53,066 bases of DNA, from positions 1 through 53,066 of the forward strand of contig CAWIVH010000011.1 of assembly GCA_963839475.1 (NCBI GenBank). The letters run 5' to 3'. Position numbers and translations under genes: made by a program. Every line of letters begins with the position of its first letter. Position 1 is the stretch's first letter. This document shows, one piece after another, positions 23,829 to 33,352 of the stretch. The DNA is from CAWIVH01 sp963839475. Lineage in GTDB: Bacteria; Acidobacteriota; UBA6911. Under the pieces are notes generated by a model. The model was not told the origin of the DNA and searched no databases. It worked only from the letters and a program-made list of their open reading frames with translations.

Positions 23829-26800
23829 CTATGCCCCGTAATTCTTCACGAAGCTCACAACGTCAAATTTGTCGTCATAGGCGTCGTACCAATAGCCGAT
23901 GTAATCCTGCGCATTCGGCCGGGTCGAAGGGCGGATAAAAAGAGATCCGTCTGAGGGGAGGCGGTATTTATCCCCGAGCGTCCAACCGAGCCCTCCTGAA
24001 GCACTCTGTTTCAAAATGTGGGCCATTGGCTGCCTATGCTTGGCTCCCGTAGGATTGCCGACCACGCGAGTACTCCCGACGGAGTCCAGCAGCTGGGTAA
24101 AATAGACCCTGCGCGGTTGGGTGTCCGACAGCTTCGCGTTTATCGACAGAACAGAATCATCAGGCACGTTTATTTCGTAACCTGATTCGACGTCCGGATC
24201 ACCGTCGTAAATTGGGGAAAAGGTATCGTCGTTGCTTCGGGAATATCCATTGTCAAACCAGACTACGGCCTTGATATCGGTAAGGGGCACGTCGGCCGGA
24301 ACCTGGATCGGATCGCTGACGAACGCCTGGGTTGTCGTATCCCCCTTCTTCCCCCCGAGGAAGAATTCGCGCCAGAAGATTCCCGACTCTCCGAAGTAAC
24401 CGCCCTCAATCCACTTCCAAAGCGGTTTCACGACCATAACGCGGAAGCTGGTGAGGTAGTCCTCACCGGTAGGAAATAAATTGAATTTCCCTTGGATGAT
24501 TATTTGCCTGGCGGTGAAAGATTTAATCGTCGCCCACTGGCAGTTCTGCCTGTCCCATGCGTAACCCCCGGCAGATCCGTTCCTGACATCGAAAAGAACC
24601 AGATCTCCGACCGCCAGGGGAAACTCAAAATATTCTCCAAGCCAATCTTCTCCATCGGTGCGCGTGAGAACATTGGAGTTGGCGTCATAGGTGTGGGCGC
24701 GCGTCGAACCGTCGTAGATGATCTCGGCCGGCTCGTCACCCGCGTCAATGTCCAGAAAATCCGGATAGTCACTGACATCCTTGATCTGAAATACGACGCC
24801 GTAAATGCGCTTTCCGTGAATGATCGGTCGCGTTGCCGTGACGACGACTGCATGCGCCCCGCCAGGCGCCGCCGTTATTAACAGGTCCCAGTCCGCCGCC
24901 GGCCCGTCGGCGAGCATGTCCGGATCCTCGGTGTCGCAATAATCATGGACACGGTCCGGGTAATAGTTGCCGTCGGTCCATACCGACCAACCGGCATGGT
25001 TTCTTAACCGGAATGCAAAATACCAGCGCCCGGCGGCCGGGCTGTCGAAGTAGTACTGGCATCCGGACCAGTCGGCGAAGAGTCCTGTAACAACGAATGC
25101 CGTGGTCCCGTTATGAACCAGCGTACCGCCCTCATCCGGGGTTCGCAGGTCAACGTACCCGTTCGCGTCGGCGTTGCCGCCGGCCGGAACATAGAGCGCC
25201 CTGAACTCTCCCAGATAAATCGTGTCGTTGTGTTTTTCGGCGACACCGCCGAAGCGCAGGTGCATGCCGTCGACGAGGGAGTAGGCGTGCATAATATCCG
25301 GATATCCCAGATCGACCGGGTCTTCAATCGGCAAAGGGTCGGCTTCCACGTCGGCCGGCTTGGGCCCGACCGTCAGGTCGTACATTTCATCAACGGTGGT
25401 GGGGCCCTCAATGTCGATGGAATAATCCTTGTTCAGCTTCCAACCCTTGATCCGGAATTCCCCATAATTTGGCGTCGGAGTGCCGTTGTGTACCCCAGCA
25501 GGCATGTCACTGTGAGACATTGAGCAGATGGTGCCAGGCTTGGCATTCAAGGCCAGCACGGTCGTTTTAAACGATATTTGGCGAGCCGTCAGCCATTGTT
25601 CCGCGGTGATTCCGCCAAGCTCTTCCCGGATCCTGGTGCTGATGATCCTGGACGCCTGGCTCTTCGTGGATACTCCCGAAAGGTTGACCTGGCTCTTCAG
25701 GAAAAGCGGCGCCGTTGCTCCGCCCAGCAAAGTGGCATGGTCGATGTCGTAGACCTGGAGGGAATTGCCGGAGTAATTGAATTCACGTTCGGCGAAATTG
25801 GCGGTCAGGTGGTTGAAGATTGGCTTGATCGGGGCCAGCTGCAGGCTGCCGAAAAGTATGTTGCCCTCGGTGAATGCCTCCGAAACCGAGGAATTCGATC
25901 GGATGATGAACTCGAGCTTGCCGAAACTGGAGGTGAAATTGCCCAGGCAGTTCATCAGAACTTCCTGGATCCAGTCCCTGAGAGGCTTTTCTTCCTGGAT
26001 GATCCCGCAGAACTCGAATTGGGTTTCTTCGGTAACGGCAACATCCTCCCAGTACCCCGGTATTATGTCGTGCGTCTCCGGATCCTCCTCCTCCTCGTGC
26101 CAAATATTCTGAGTCCGTCCGACGAGGGGTTCAACCAGAGTATCGCAGATCGCCGCGGCCGCAATCGCTGAGGTAACGTCAAAAGTCTGTTCGGCGATGG
26201 CCGCGCCCGCATTCGCGAGCCCGCGCGCGCGCAACAGCATATTGACTGCAATCCAGATTGGATTTGTTAAAACCTGCTCCGTCCTGGATCCGGCCGCGGT
26301 CCAAACCCATCCCTCCAGGCCCTGGGTGATGATAGCCTGCATCCCGTGGCTTGAAGGATATGAGAGCTGTATGCCCTGCGTGTCCTTGCGGCGGATTTCC
26401 AGGAACGCGAGACCCGCGGCGAAGTTGTCCTCCCAGGTCCATCCCGAGCCCTGGTACTTGCGCCAGTCTCCTCCGCTGCCGCCGGCCTGCCCGAGCGAGA
26501 AGAAGTCATAGATGAACGCCGGGTCGTGGCCCTCAATCTCCCGGAGCCCTGCAACGCCGGGGTATCCGTGGTGGAATTGCCCATCGAGAGTATGCCCATC
26601 GCCAAAAGTGATTGGCCCCGCACCGACGATCCCCAATGCGGCGTAGAAGTCGCCCTCATCCCTGCCGGCGGCGATCTTACAGTTGACCAGGCGGCCATAG
26701 TGGACTACACCTGCGGCGTCCTTATAGGCTTCCCCATTGGTATAGATTTCTGGGACGACCTGGTCGTAGATCGAATCCTCGACAATGGAGGTGCTGGTGA

Positions 26801-28379
26801 TATTGGAGCGTCCAAATCCCCAGGTTCCCGTCGAGTTGTCCTTTGTTTTCACGCCCTGCGGCTTCGCCAGGATCCCGCCAAAATAGTGCTTCATGCCATG
26901 GGCGAGGCATCCATTGGCGGTGTCATATCCCTTGTCGCACTTGGTTTCATCACAATCCGGGAAGTGGGTGGTGTCCATTCCGGTGCTCATCGTTGTGAAT
27001 GGACAGACCTGGCCGTCATCGAAAGCCTTGCCGCAGGTTCGGGAAATGCGCCTGGTCGGGTAAGGCAGAGTCAGTTCATAAATCCCATCGGCCGCCGTAA
27101 CGGAAAATTCGGGGCCCTGATCCATGTGCCAGTCAATGATTTCGCCCTTCCAGAGATCGAGCTTTATCCCGGATCCAACGTGGAAAAGGCTGAATTCAAT
27201 CCCGGCTCTGAACAAATCCACACTGTTAGCCAGATTGCGCATCACCCGGTCGGCATTGCCAAAGGTGAATTGCGCCTGGTCGGACTCGTTGCCCAGGCTT
27301 TGTGATATCCCGCTGAATTCAAGCAGGCGCGCAAGATAAAGCTGGCCGCCGACTGTGCATCGGCGATCCGAAAGGTAAATTGTCGGATAGCCGGCTGCAT
27401 TGGTGTTGACCGAAAGCTGCCAGGAACCGCGATTGTCGCTCCAGGAGGTGCCGTCATTCATGCCCATTTGCAGTTTTGCCGCGCCAGTCGGAACAGTGAG
27501 GGAAGCATGATTGTTGATTGCGACCACCTCCAGCACCTGGCCGTCAGTGTCTACAAATGCTCCAATTAAGGCGCCTGCATAGCAAATCACGGTCGCGGGA
27601 TTTAACCAGTATGAGGTTTGGCCGGAAACGCCGGCCAAATTTGCGCCACCTGTCTGACCATCGGCATCATGATCGCCGTAAAGCCCTCCGATCGATGCCA
27701 AGCCGCTCACATAATCGACAGTCACGGTGTCCCCTGGCACGACACGCAGGGCAATAGGATCCAGGCCGCCTTCCAACCCATCTACGGCAAATTCCTCATT
27801 GATGGACCCATTTACCTTCCATGGGACACAGCGGCCATCAACCGTAACGGCAGTTGTTCCTCTGGGTATGATTTTAATCAGCGGGATTATCTCCTGGACC
27901 TGGTCGAGGAGAGCCGTCTTCAGAGCGGAACTCGGAAATCTGGTTACCGTGGAATTCAGGGTATAGATCTGAGAGTCGCTTGGAATTTCGATCAGGGTAA
28001 TACCTGTCGATACAATCGCATCGGCCAGGAATTCAAAGGAGAGAGGTTCGTTGGCAAACCTGCAGGTGTAGGCTGTGGTTCCTAACCCGTTGTCATTCGG
28101 AGCATTGTAGGTGAAAGCTCCATAGGGGCCGTATTTGCTTTCCCAGAATGTTTTCAGGCTGCCTAATTCAGTGAGGGTAAGTGAGGCTCTGCGGAGAGTA
28201 AAAACCTTTGCCCCGTTTCCCAGCAGAAATCGTTGCTCAATCTTGGCATTTGCGCTTCCGAATTGGTGTATGGCGACTTGAGGCTTAAGGGACAGCCCAT
28301 ACCCGTAGTCTGGAACAATCGGAAAAACGCCGCTCGCACTAATTTCCGGGACTTCTATTTCGCCAATATAATCAGACAT
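23829..28379 (-). CDS. giant tail-tip protein: DUF2460-like, DUF2163-like and gpJ-like parts fused
   Basis: 1516 residues. Residues 1-130 resemble a DUF2460-type distal tail domain (FTLRRASLTLTELGSLKTFWESKYGPYGAFTY). Around 380-510 a DUF2163-like part has WKGEIIDWHMD and a cysteine cluster (CGKAF, CPF, CDETKCDKG, CLAHG), then HYFGG, which may hold an Fe-S or zinc site as in lambda gpL. Around 700-1050 a gpJ-like hub is seen (GIIQEEKPLRDWIQEVLMNCLGNF...). The last 400 residues look like fibronectin-like repeats and a receptor-binding end. In other phages these are separate proteins. It should form the tail tip and contact the host. Confidence 0.75.
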   Translation of the reverse strand: MSDYIGEIEVPEISASGVFPIVPDYGYGLSLKPQVAIHQFGSANAKIEQRFLLGNGAKVFTLRRASLTLTELGSLKTFWESKYGPYGAFTYNAPNDNGLGTTAYTCRFANEPLSFEFLADAIVSTGITLIEIPSDSQIYTLNSTVTRFPSSALKTALLDQVQEIIPLIKIIPRGTTAVTVDGRCVPWKVNGSINEEFAVDGLEGGLDPIALRVVPGDTVTVDYVSGLASIGGLYGDHDADGQTGGANLAGVSGQTSYWLNPATVICYAGALIGAFVDTDGQVLEVVAINNHASLTVPTGAAKLQMGMNDGTSWSDNRGSWQLSVNTNAAGYPTIYLSDRRCTVGGQLYLARLLEFSGISQSLGNESDQAQFTFGNADRVMRNLANSVDLFRAGIEFSLFHVGSGIKLDLWKGEIIDWHMDQGPEFSVTAADGIYELTLPYPTRRISRTCGKAFDDGQVCPFTTMSTGMDTTHFPDCDETKCDKGYDTANGCLAHGMKHYFGGILAKPQGVKTKDNSTGTWGFGRSNITSTSIVEDSIYDQVVPEIYTNGEAYKDAAGVVHYGRLVNCKIAAGRDEGDFYAALGIVGAGPITFGDGHTLDGQFHHGYPGVAGLREIEGHDPAFIYDFFSLGQAGGSGGDWRKYQGSGWTWEDNFAAGLAFLEIRRKDTQGIQLSYPSSHGMQAIITQGLEGWVWTAAGSRTEQVLTNPIWIAVNMLLRARGLANAGAAIAEQTFDVTSAIAAAAICDTLVEPLVGRTQNIWHEEEEDPETHDIIPGYWEDVAVTEETQFEFCGIIQEEKPLRDWIQEVLMNCLGNFTSSFGKLEFIIRSNSSVSEAFTEGNILFGSLQLAPIKPIFNHLTANFAEREFNYSGNSLQVYDIDHATLLGGATAPLFLKSQVNLSGVSTKSQASRIISTRIREELGGITAEQWLTARQISFKTTVLALNAKPGTICSMSHSDMPAGVHNGTPTPNYGEFRIKGWKLNKDYSIDIEGPTTVDEMYDLTVGPKPADVEADPLPIEDPVDLGYPDIMHAYSLVDGMHLRFGGVAEKHNDTIYLGEFRALYVPAGGNADANGYVDLRTPDEGGTLVHNGTTAFVVTGLFADWSGCQYYFDSPAAGRWYFAFRLRNHAGWSVWTDGNYYPDRVHDYCDTEDPDMLADGPAADWDLLITAAPGGAHAVVVTATRPIIHGKRIYGVVFQIKDVSDYPDFLDIDAGDEPAEIIYDGSTRAHTYDANSNVLTRTDGEDWLGEYFEFPLAVGDLVLFDVRNGSAGGYAWDRQNCQWATIKSFTARQIIIQGKFNLFPTGEDYLTSFRVMVVKPLWKWIEGGYFGESGIFWREFFLGGKKGDTTTQAFVSDPIQVPADVPLTDIKAVVWFDNGYSRSNDDTFSPIYDGDPDVESGYEINVPDDSVLSINAKLSDTQPRRVYFTQLLDSVGSTRVVGNPTGAKHRQPMAHILKQSASGGLGWTLGDKYRLPSDGSLFIRPSTRPNAQDYIGYWYDAYDDKFDVVSFVKNYGA

Positions 28380-28384
28380 CGGGA

Positions 28385-28648
28385 TCAGCGTTCTTTCAAA
28401 AGCAGCGTGAAGGAGCGATCGTCAATGCGGCCGGCCTTGGTCGTGATGCGATTTGTGATTGTGTAGGATTCCCCGGCCGTGCCTTTGGAGAGCCAAATGG
28501 TTGTTCTGGTAGCGCTGTTTTCGTCGCTGTCTTTTGTTATGCCCTCATCAAGAATCCATTCGCTGGTGTCGATTTCATCTCCGTTCAGCCAGCGTGACCA
28601 GTCGAATCCATAATCCAAAACGGCGTCCGGATCTTTGATATATTGCAT
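28385..28648 (-). CDS. phage fiber-tail adaptor-like protein
   Basis: 87 residues. DPDAVLDYGFDWSRWLNGDEIDTSEW...GITKDSD...TTIWLSKGTAGESYTITNRITTKAGRIDDRSFTL is the standard pattern of the small adaptor proteins that occur before fibre genes. A beta-sandwich is expected. It lies immediately before the tail-tip gene. Confidence 0.7.
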   Translation of the reverse strand: MQYIKDPDAVLDYGFDWSRWLNGDEIDTSEWILDEGITKDSDENSATRTTIWLSKGTAGESYTITNRITTKAGRIDDRSFTLLLKER

Positions 28649-28674
28649 TGGCGAGGACTCCTCGGCCCGGAAAC

Positions 28675-29724
28675 TTAATACTGTTTTTCGTAGGGAACTC
28701 TGATGATCCGATTCTCCGCCGAAACCCTGTGGTAGCGGATACCGGAAGCGCTCAGCGATTGTTCATCCAGGGGCACCGCCCAAAAACGATTCTCCAGCAC
28801 AACGTGAAATCGGCTGTCAAATGGCACCCATACCAGCCGTCGTGCCGCGGCAAATTTATACAGCAGCTCCAGTAATTCGATCAGCACATCAACGCTCATA
28901 GTCTGTTGAGCGTCGAATGCGGCTTGAACCGCTGTCTCTAAATCAGCCGATGACACCAGTTGCAGAGTGCCGGCGAAATCAACCAGTTCCGACTCATCGA
29001 TTCCAGCTGCATGGTCGATCCGGACTTCATCGCCGAATTCCTTTCCTCCTTGTTCAGAAAGGGACGAACTAACCTCGAGCGAAAGCTCGTCAAATAACCC
29101 GCTTAATCCACCGACGTCGGCTCTGATCGTTGCGCATGAAAGCACACTGCCACCGTAGGCCGATCCTTCTGGTGAGCAGGCCTCGGAGCTTTGCGGCTCA
29201 AGGAGGGCCCTGGCCTCTGCGATGAACTGGCTTGCCGGGGTGATGTCAGATATCCCGGCGAGTACCAAGGATTGCGATATTTCAGATATCTGGGCCAGAA
29301 TGATCGCAGCGCTGGACGGTAAATCTATCGCCATTAAAAGCTCGGCGTTGCCGCCTTGACCTGACCCACCGAGGGTTTGCAGCGGAAGGGCGGGAAATGA
29401 ATCAACCATCTCCGCTCCAGACTCTCCGGCGCAGGCGCTAAGCGACATCGTCGCATCGGATCCGACTCCTCCCGCACTCAGCTTCGAAGATTGAGCGGCA
29501 AGAACGAGCGCTTTTAGAAGGCCGGCCAGTCCTGTCTGTGCCTGCGAGGCGGATCCCCCCAGAGACAGACCGCTCAAAAAGGCGCCTATGGGGCTTCCTG
29601 TAACCAATCCTCTCGCGCGTACTGCTACCGAGTCTTGAAAAACGGTTCCTTTCTTTTTTCCCTTATTGGTGTTTGCCGCGGCGCCAAAGGATCCGATATG
29701 TGTCTTCTGCCCCGGGAGTCCCAT
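28675..29724 (-). CDS. Ser/Ala/Gly-rich tail-region protein
   Basis: 349 residues. The N-terminus is KTHIGSFGAAANTNKGKKKG. The central 220 residues are low complexity with repeated short Ala/Ser/Gly helices (AGLLKALVLAAQSSKLSAGG, IILAQISEISQSLVLAGISD). The C-terminal 60 residues are beta-rich with repeated VP-x-D/E motifs (RRLVWVPFDSRFHVV, RFWAVPLDEQ, RIIRVPYEKQ), a design seen in phage fibre-associated proteins. Exact role unknown; a fibre stalk is possible. Confidence 0.5.
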   Translation of the reverse strand: MGLPGQKTHIGSFGAAANTNKGKKKGTVFQDSVAVRARGLVTGSPIGAFLSGLSLGGSASQAQTGLAGLLKALVLAAQSSKLSAGGVGSDATMSLSACAGESGAEMVDSFPALPLQTLGGSGQGGNAELLMAIDLPSSAAIILAQISEISQSLVLAGISDITPASQFIAEARALLEPQSSEACSPEGSAYGGSVLSCATIRADVGGLSGLFDELSLEVSSSLSEQGGKEFGDEVRIDHAAGIDESELVDFAGTLQLVSSADLETAVQAAFDAQQTMSVDVLIELLELLYKFAAARRLVWVPFDSRFHVVLENRFWAVPLDEQSLSASGIRYHRVSAENRIIRVPYEKQY

Positions 29725-29725
29725 G

Positions 29726-30373
29726 TCAGAAAATCAGAAACCCATCGGTATTTGCCGGAGCGCCTGGGAATGCAGGAGACACGATAAAATGAACCTTCCC
29801 GGAAATCAGCGAGTTAGCCGCAATAATAGAGGCCTCGTGAATCCGGTTTCCACTGATGAAGATAATGACGCGCCCGACCATGCCGTCTGCATCGGAGTCG
29901 CTCAGACTCGAAGTTTCGAACTCCGTGGCGGTCGGCGTGAAGTTTTGGTTGTCGACTGTGCAATCCAGAACGGTTTGCACACTCTTAGCCAGTATTGCCG
30001 CTGCAGCCGCAACACTGTTAATTTTAGTCACATTTGCCTTGGTGTTGCGGTTCTCAATCGAGAAGTGACCCACAACCATCCCGACTACCGATACCGAGTC
30101 TACGGTCCCAGCCGTGATGACCGCCGCATAATCATTGGCTATTTCATAGAGGGCATCTGCCGAAAGGTCAATCAAGACATGGTTAAGTCCGGTCACTCCG
30201 TCGAAGTCAACATTGAGCGTAATTCCAGCGGTGATTTGCGTCGTACTGCTGCCCTTGTAGACCGATATTGCAGGAGTTCCGGACAAAGTCGCGGGAGTGC
30301 CGTCGGCCTTGTGGCTCGAGAAATAGAAGTTCAGGGTCGCATAATCCTCTGTGTAATCTCCAAGGTACTGCAT
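29726..30373 (-). CDS. tail fibre or baseplate accessory protein
   Basis: 215 residues. YTEDYATLNFYFSSHKADGTPATLSGTPAISVYKGSSTTQITAGITLN and the following IDLSADALYEIANDYAAVITAGTVDSVSVVG form an immunoglobulin-like beta domain, common in phages upstream of fibre adaptors. The C-terminal half has a short helical region and a second beta domain. Its stop and the next start are almost contiguous. Confidence 0.55.
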   Translation of the reverse strand: MQYLGDYTEDYATLNFYFSSHKADGTPATLSGTPAISVYKGSSTTQITAGITLNVDFDGVTGLNHVLIDLSADALYEIANDYAAVITAGTVDSVSVVGMVVGHFSIENRNTKANVTKINSVAAAAAILAKSVQTVLDCTVDNQNFTPTATEFETSSLSDSDADGMVGRVIIFISGNRIHEASIIAANSLISGKVHFIVSPAFPGAPANTDGFLIF

Positions 30374-30383
30374 ACATCTCCCC

Positions 30384-31229
30384 CTAACCCACGAGTCTGC
30401 TTATGCCCACAAGCGGATTGAATCCGACCAGGCCACTGGGACCGACAAGAAGGCCTCCAGCTGCCCCAGGAACATCCAGCCATGAAAACGCCACTGCTTT
30501 ACTCACCTGTATATCTGCATGAACATCCAGCCATGAAAATCCAACCCCCTTGCTGACTTCAATCATCGTATCCTGAATGTCCGGTATATACCTTGCGGGA
30601 CTTCCAGCGAGTGTTAGCGAGGGCCATGAGCTTTCGGCGTCTGTCTCGGGGCTTGCAGTCCCTCCCATGGGATAGTAGAAAGTTCGACCGGATATCGTAT
30701 TCGGATTGGCCATTGCGAAGAGGCTATTTCTCTCGCTCTCAGAAAGGACCTTGCTCCATATGCAGGTGCCTCCCATGTCAGCATCAGCATTTCTATCGTC
30801 ACCTGAATAACTGCCCCCAATCGTGACTGAATCGGGAGTACCGCCGAAAACAGTCGTAGTGGTCAGATGAGTTATTTCAGAAGGAGTCGCATTTTTCTGG
30901 GCGATAAACAGATGGGACGCCCCACCGCTGACCCAATCGTACACGAGAAGGTTCCAGTCGTTCTGCACCCACGCGTTGGTTGAGACTATTATCCTGCTCC
31001 CAGCGCCATTCGGATACCATCCGACGTAGGTTTGATTGTCGCTATATTTAAACACGTGAAATAAATATGTTCCGCCTGGTGCCGTGATCATTAAATAGCA
31101 GTGCATGACCCCGTCATTGTAGGCGCTGTGCGGACGGATCCATTGAGCGAGCGTGCCGGTTGAGGACAATGCCCCAGGCGCGGTTCCTCCTCTGGCTCGC
31201 TTCGACGATGAATCAAATGTTCTCGCCAT
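30384..31229 (-). CDS. LamG-like (concanavalin fold) tail protein
   Basis: 281 residues. Residues 1-200 follow a LamG/laminin-G-like jelly roll (WIRPHSAYNDGVMHCYLMI, WNLLVYDWVSGGASHLFIAQKN, TIGGSYSGDDRNADADMGGTCIWSKVLSESERNSLF), usually a carbohydrate-binding fold. Near the C-terminus a 17-residue unit (VSK-x-V-x-FSWLDV) occurs twice. A role in glycan recognition on the host surface is likely. Confidence 0.65.
   Translation of the reverse strand: MARTFDSSSKRARGGTAPGALSSTGTLAQWIRPHSAYNDGVMHCYLMITAPGGTYLFHVFKYSDNQTYVGWYPNGAGSRIIVSTNAWVQNDWNLLVYDWVSGGASHLFIAQKNATPSEITHLTTTTVFGGTPDSVTIGGSYSGDDRNADADMGGTCIWSKVLSESERNSLFAMANPNTISGRTFYYPMGGTASPETDAESSWPSLTLAGSPARYIPDIQDTMIEVSKGVGFSWLDVHADIQVSKAVAFSWLDVPGAAGGLLVGPSGLVGFNPLVGISRLVG
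30470..30539. repeat. 51-bp direct repeat inside the LamG-like gene
   Basis: The 19-base word GAACATCCAGCCATGAAAA occurs at 30470-30488 and 30521-30539. The 51-bp period encodes a 17-residue unit repeated in the protein, so copy-number change would keep the frame. Confidence 0.7.
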
Positions 31230-32233
31230 TATGAACCTGCCCTTAAATCAAGTTGCAAAGCATTGAGCAAGTCAGTGTTCCATGCCGTGCCGGTGATTGG
31301 ATTAACGGCCATTAACCTCGCTTTTGTCTCCCAGGTCAGATTTGTGAGGGATGAGCCGGCATCAACATTCACGGCTCCATCACTCTTGATCCCGATCTTC
31401 AGTTTTGTAGGAGTGGCGTCTGCGGTTTTCTGCGCCCTGGCAAATATCATCAATCCTTTGACCGAGAAACTTCCTGAAGGACAATCGGAAAGGGCACATT
31501 GGAAATCATGATCCACTACATTGTCGTAGATTTGATCGACGTCATTCACCAAAAGTTCGTCTATGTCAGTGTACCCACCAGTCCAGGAATTCCCATCGCC
31601 CGCCCCGTTTGAGGCATGAGTCACAACAGATCCGGTTCTGGTGTCTGCGTCTGCCACAACTATCTCGCTTATGTGGGCTTTCTCGTTCCCCCAGTTTGCT
31701 GCAGCGGTATTCGAAAGAAATACGGAATCGAAATTACTCACTCCAGAGATCGTTACATCGCCTGAATAGTCGATGACTGACGTTGCGTCACAATAGACCA
31801 CAATGCGGCCAGATGCGCTGTAAGTAATTAGGTTGAGGTCGATTTTGTGAATTGCATTGAAGGACATTGTGGCTGTGGCGGTAGCCAAGACCGTCAATGT
31901 GCTGCCATCCCATTTGGCTAAAGTTAATTTAGGAGGGTTCGATGCATCGATTCCTATGAAAATTCCTTTATTGGTGCCTGACAATCCAAGTCCAATGATC
32001 CCGTTTATCGCTCCCGCCGACCCAACGGACACATATAATCGACATCCGATCCACCCAGAGGTAATTGCCCCTCCTGGAAATGTCGTGGACTTCATCAGTC
32101 CCGTTTCCCATGACGGCGCGTAAATTGAGCATCTGGCATAGTCCGTCCTATATGCTCCTCCGCTGCTGTAATAATTTCCAGCGGCTCCATTGGGAAAGCA
32201 AATGTCCTCACCGCCAATCCAGAGCGATCCCAT
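31229..32233 (-). CDS. virion or tail protein, lectin-like beta sandwich
   Basis: 334 residues. Alternating beta segments (GWIGCRLYVSVGSAGAINGIIGLGL, GIFIGIDASNPPKLTLAKWDGST, HKIDLNLITYSASGRIVVYCDATSV) suggest a concanavalin-like sandwich. The C-terminal part (ADATPTKLKIGIKSDGAVNVD...NLTWETKARL) is typical of phage structural proteins. It is next to the LamG-like gene and probably also in the tail. Confidence 0.5.
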   Translation of the reverse strand: MGSLWIGGEDICFPNGAAGNYYSSGGAYRTDYARCSIYAPSWETGLMKSTTFPGGAITSGWIGCRLYVSVGSAGAINGIIGLGLSGTNKGIFIGIDASNPPKLTLAKWDGSTLTVLATATATMSFNAIHKIDLNLITYSASGRIVVYCDATSVIDYSGDVTISGVSNFDSVFLSNTAAANWGNEKAHISEIVVADADTRTGSVVTHASNGAGDGNSWTGGYTDIDELLVNDVDQIYDNVVDHDFQCALSDCPSGSFSVKGLMIFARAQKTADATPTKLKIGIKSDGAVNVDAGSSLTNLTWETKARLMAVNPITGTAWNTDLLNALQLDLRAGS

Positions 32234-32234
32234 C

Positions 32235-32372
32235 TTAAAACCTCATCTCCAAAGTTTTCCTGCACAGCCAAAGGAACAGCAGCCAGCCCGCAAACAGAAT
32301 CGCCCCATCGCGGTTCCAGCCCACAATGGAGGCCAGCAGCCCCAGGAGCCCCAGGTAAAAATAGTTTTTCAC
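32235..32372 (-). CDS. 45-residue two-helix membrane protein
   Basis: It starts with GTG at 32372, overlapping the upstream stop (GTGA). Hydrophobic segments are YFYLGLLGLLASIVGW and ILFAGWLLFLWLC, with a basic tail. The coupling and the absence of stops make it likely real. A second small holin or antiholin is possible. Confidence 0.5.
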   Translation of the reverse strand: MKNYFYLGLLGLLASIVGWNRDGAILFAGWLLFLWLCRKTLEMRF

Positions 32373-32707
32373 TGGATTATCACCGTGATTGTGACCGTCG
32401 TTGGCGCTTGGGGTGCTTGAAGTATCACCGATTGGACTGAATTCGAGTCCACCGACTCCTGTTGCCCGTTCCAGGCCCGCGCCACATAGGTGTGAGTTCC
32501 TATCGCCACATTCGTCAGGGTGACGGTGGTGGCAGGCTCCTGCACCTCTGCGACCTGGGTGTAGGTGGTTCCGACCTTCTCGTAAATACGCGTCGAGGTA
32601 CGGGTGTCGCCGGCGGGCTTCGGATCCCAGGCGAGCTTCAGGTTGACTCCTGCGAAGGCGGAAACCGCGAGGGCAAGCCAGAGAATTGCAGAGAGGATTG
32701 TTTTCAT
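32369..32707 (-). CDS. exported single fibronectin type III domain protein
   Basis: 112 residues. Signal peptide ILSAILWLALAVSAFAG is followed by one Fn3 domain (LAWDPKPAGDTRTSTRIYEKVGTTYTQVAEVQEPATTVTLTNV...HTYVARAWN). Export by the host Sec system is unusual for a tail-operon protein, so it may coat the cell or be a moron. It overlaps both neighbours by 4 bases. Confidence 0.6.
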   Translation of the reverse strand: MKTILSAILWLALAVSAFAGVNLKLAWDPKPAGDTRTSTRIYEKVGTTYTQVAEVQEPATTVTLTNVAIGTHTYVARAWNGQQESVDSNSVQSVILQAPQAPTTVTITVIIQ

Positions 32708-33324
32708 GCTGCCGCCATGGTGCAGGTGACCGTTACGTTGATTGTGTCGCCGCTGCTCACGGCCTTGCTGCCGCCGGTGAAGTCGCCAACGCCCCCGAGT
32801 ATTCCCGTGGTCGTCGCCTTAACGGCGTTATCGCAAATGCCGGCGCCACGAACCGTCAGAACGTCGTTGATATTGAACACCGCCTTGGACGCGCTATTGT
32901 CCACGGATCCGGCGTTGACAGTACCCGGGGTCCAGGCGGGCCTGGTCGCATTGCTGTAGGGCTGCCCCTCGAGCCACCCTCCGTGACTGGCAAACGTATC
33001 CCCTGCCGCATAGGCCGAGAATGTGGCGTTGTTCACCAGAAATACATACCAGGCCGGCGCCGCCAATCCGGTTTTCAAGGTGGCGTCGAGGTACTTATTC
33101 AACATCACCGTTGGGACCAGGTTCGCGAACTCGTTCTGCCACTTCAGCTTCGAAAGGTGGGGACGATCGCACTGATCGTGCGGGGTGGTGCACCGCTCTC
33201 CGTTCTCGTGAAAATGCTCCCAGCATTCGACCCGATAAAGTTGGCGGATGCCGGCTGGAAGTCCCAGGTTGAACTGATTGATCAATCGGACGAGGATGGC
33301 TTTGAGTAAGGTCAATATTTTCAT
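32704..33324 (-). CDS. conserved tail protein
   Basis: 206 residues from MKILTLLKAILVRL; the longer N-terminal frame looks non-coding. A short His/Cys-rich segment (CWEHFHENGERCTTPHDQC) precedes a beta-rich block I recognise in many siphophage tail operons (LKWQNEFANLVPTVMLNKYLDATL, WYVFLVN...FSAYAAGDTFASHGGW, YSNATRPAW...DNSASKAVFNINDVLTVRGAGICD). The C-terminus is thin fibre-like beta. Structural, exact position unknown. Confidence 0.6.
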   Translation of the reverse strand: MKILTLLKAILVRLINQFNLGLPAGIRQLYRVECWEHFHENGERCTTPHDQCDRPHLSKLKWQNEFANLVPTVMLNKYLDATLKTGLAAPAWYVFLVNNATFSAYAAGDTFASHGGWLEGQPYSNATRPAWTPGTVNAGSVDNSASKAVFNINDVLTVRGAGICDNAVKATTTGILGGVGDFTGGSKAVSSGDTINVTVTCTMAAA

Positions 33325-33352
33325 GGCTTCAGACTCCCTTTGCCAAATGCTT

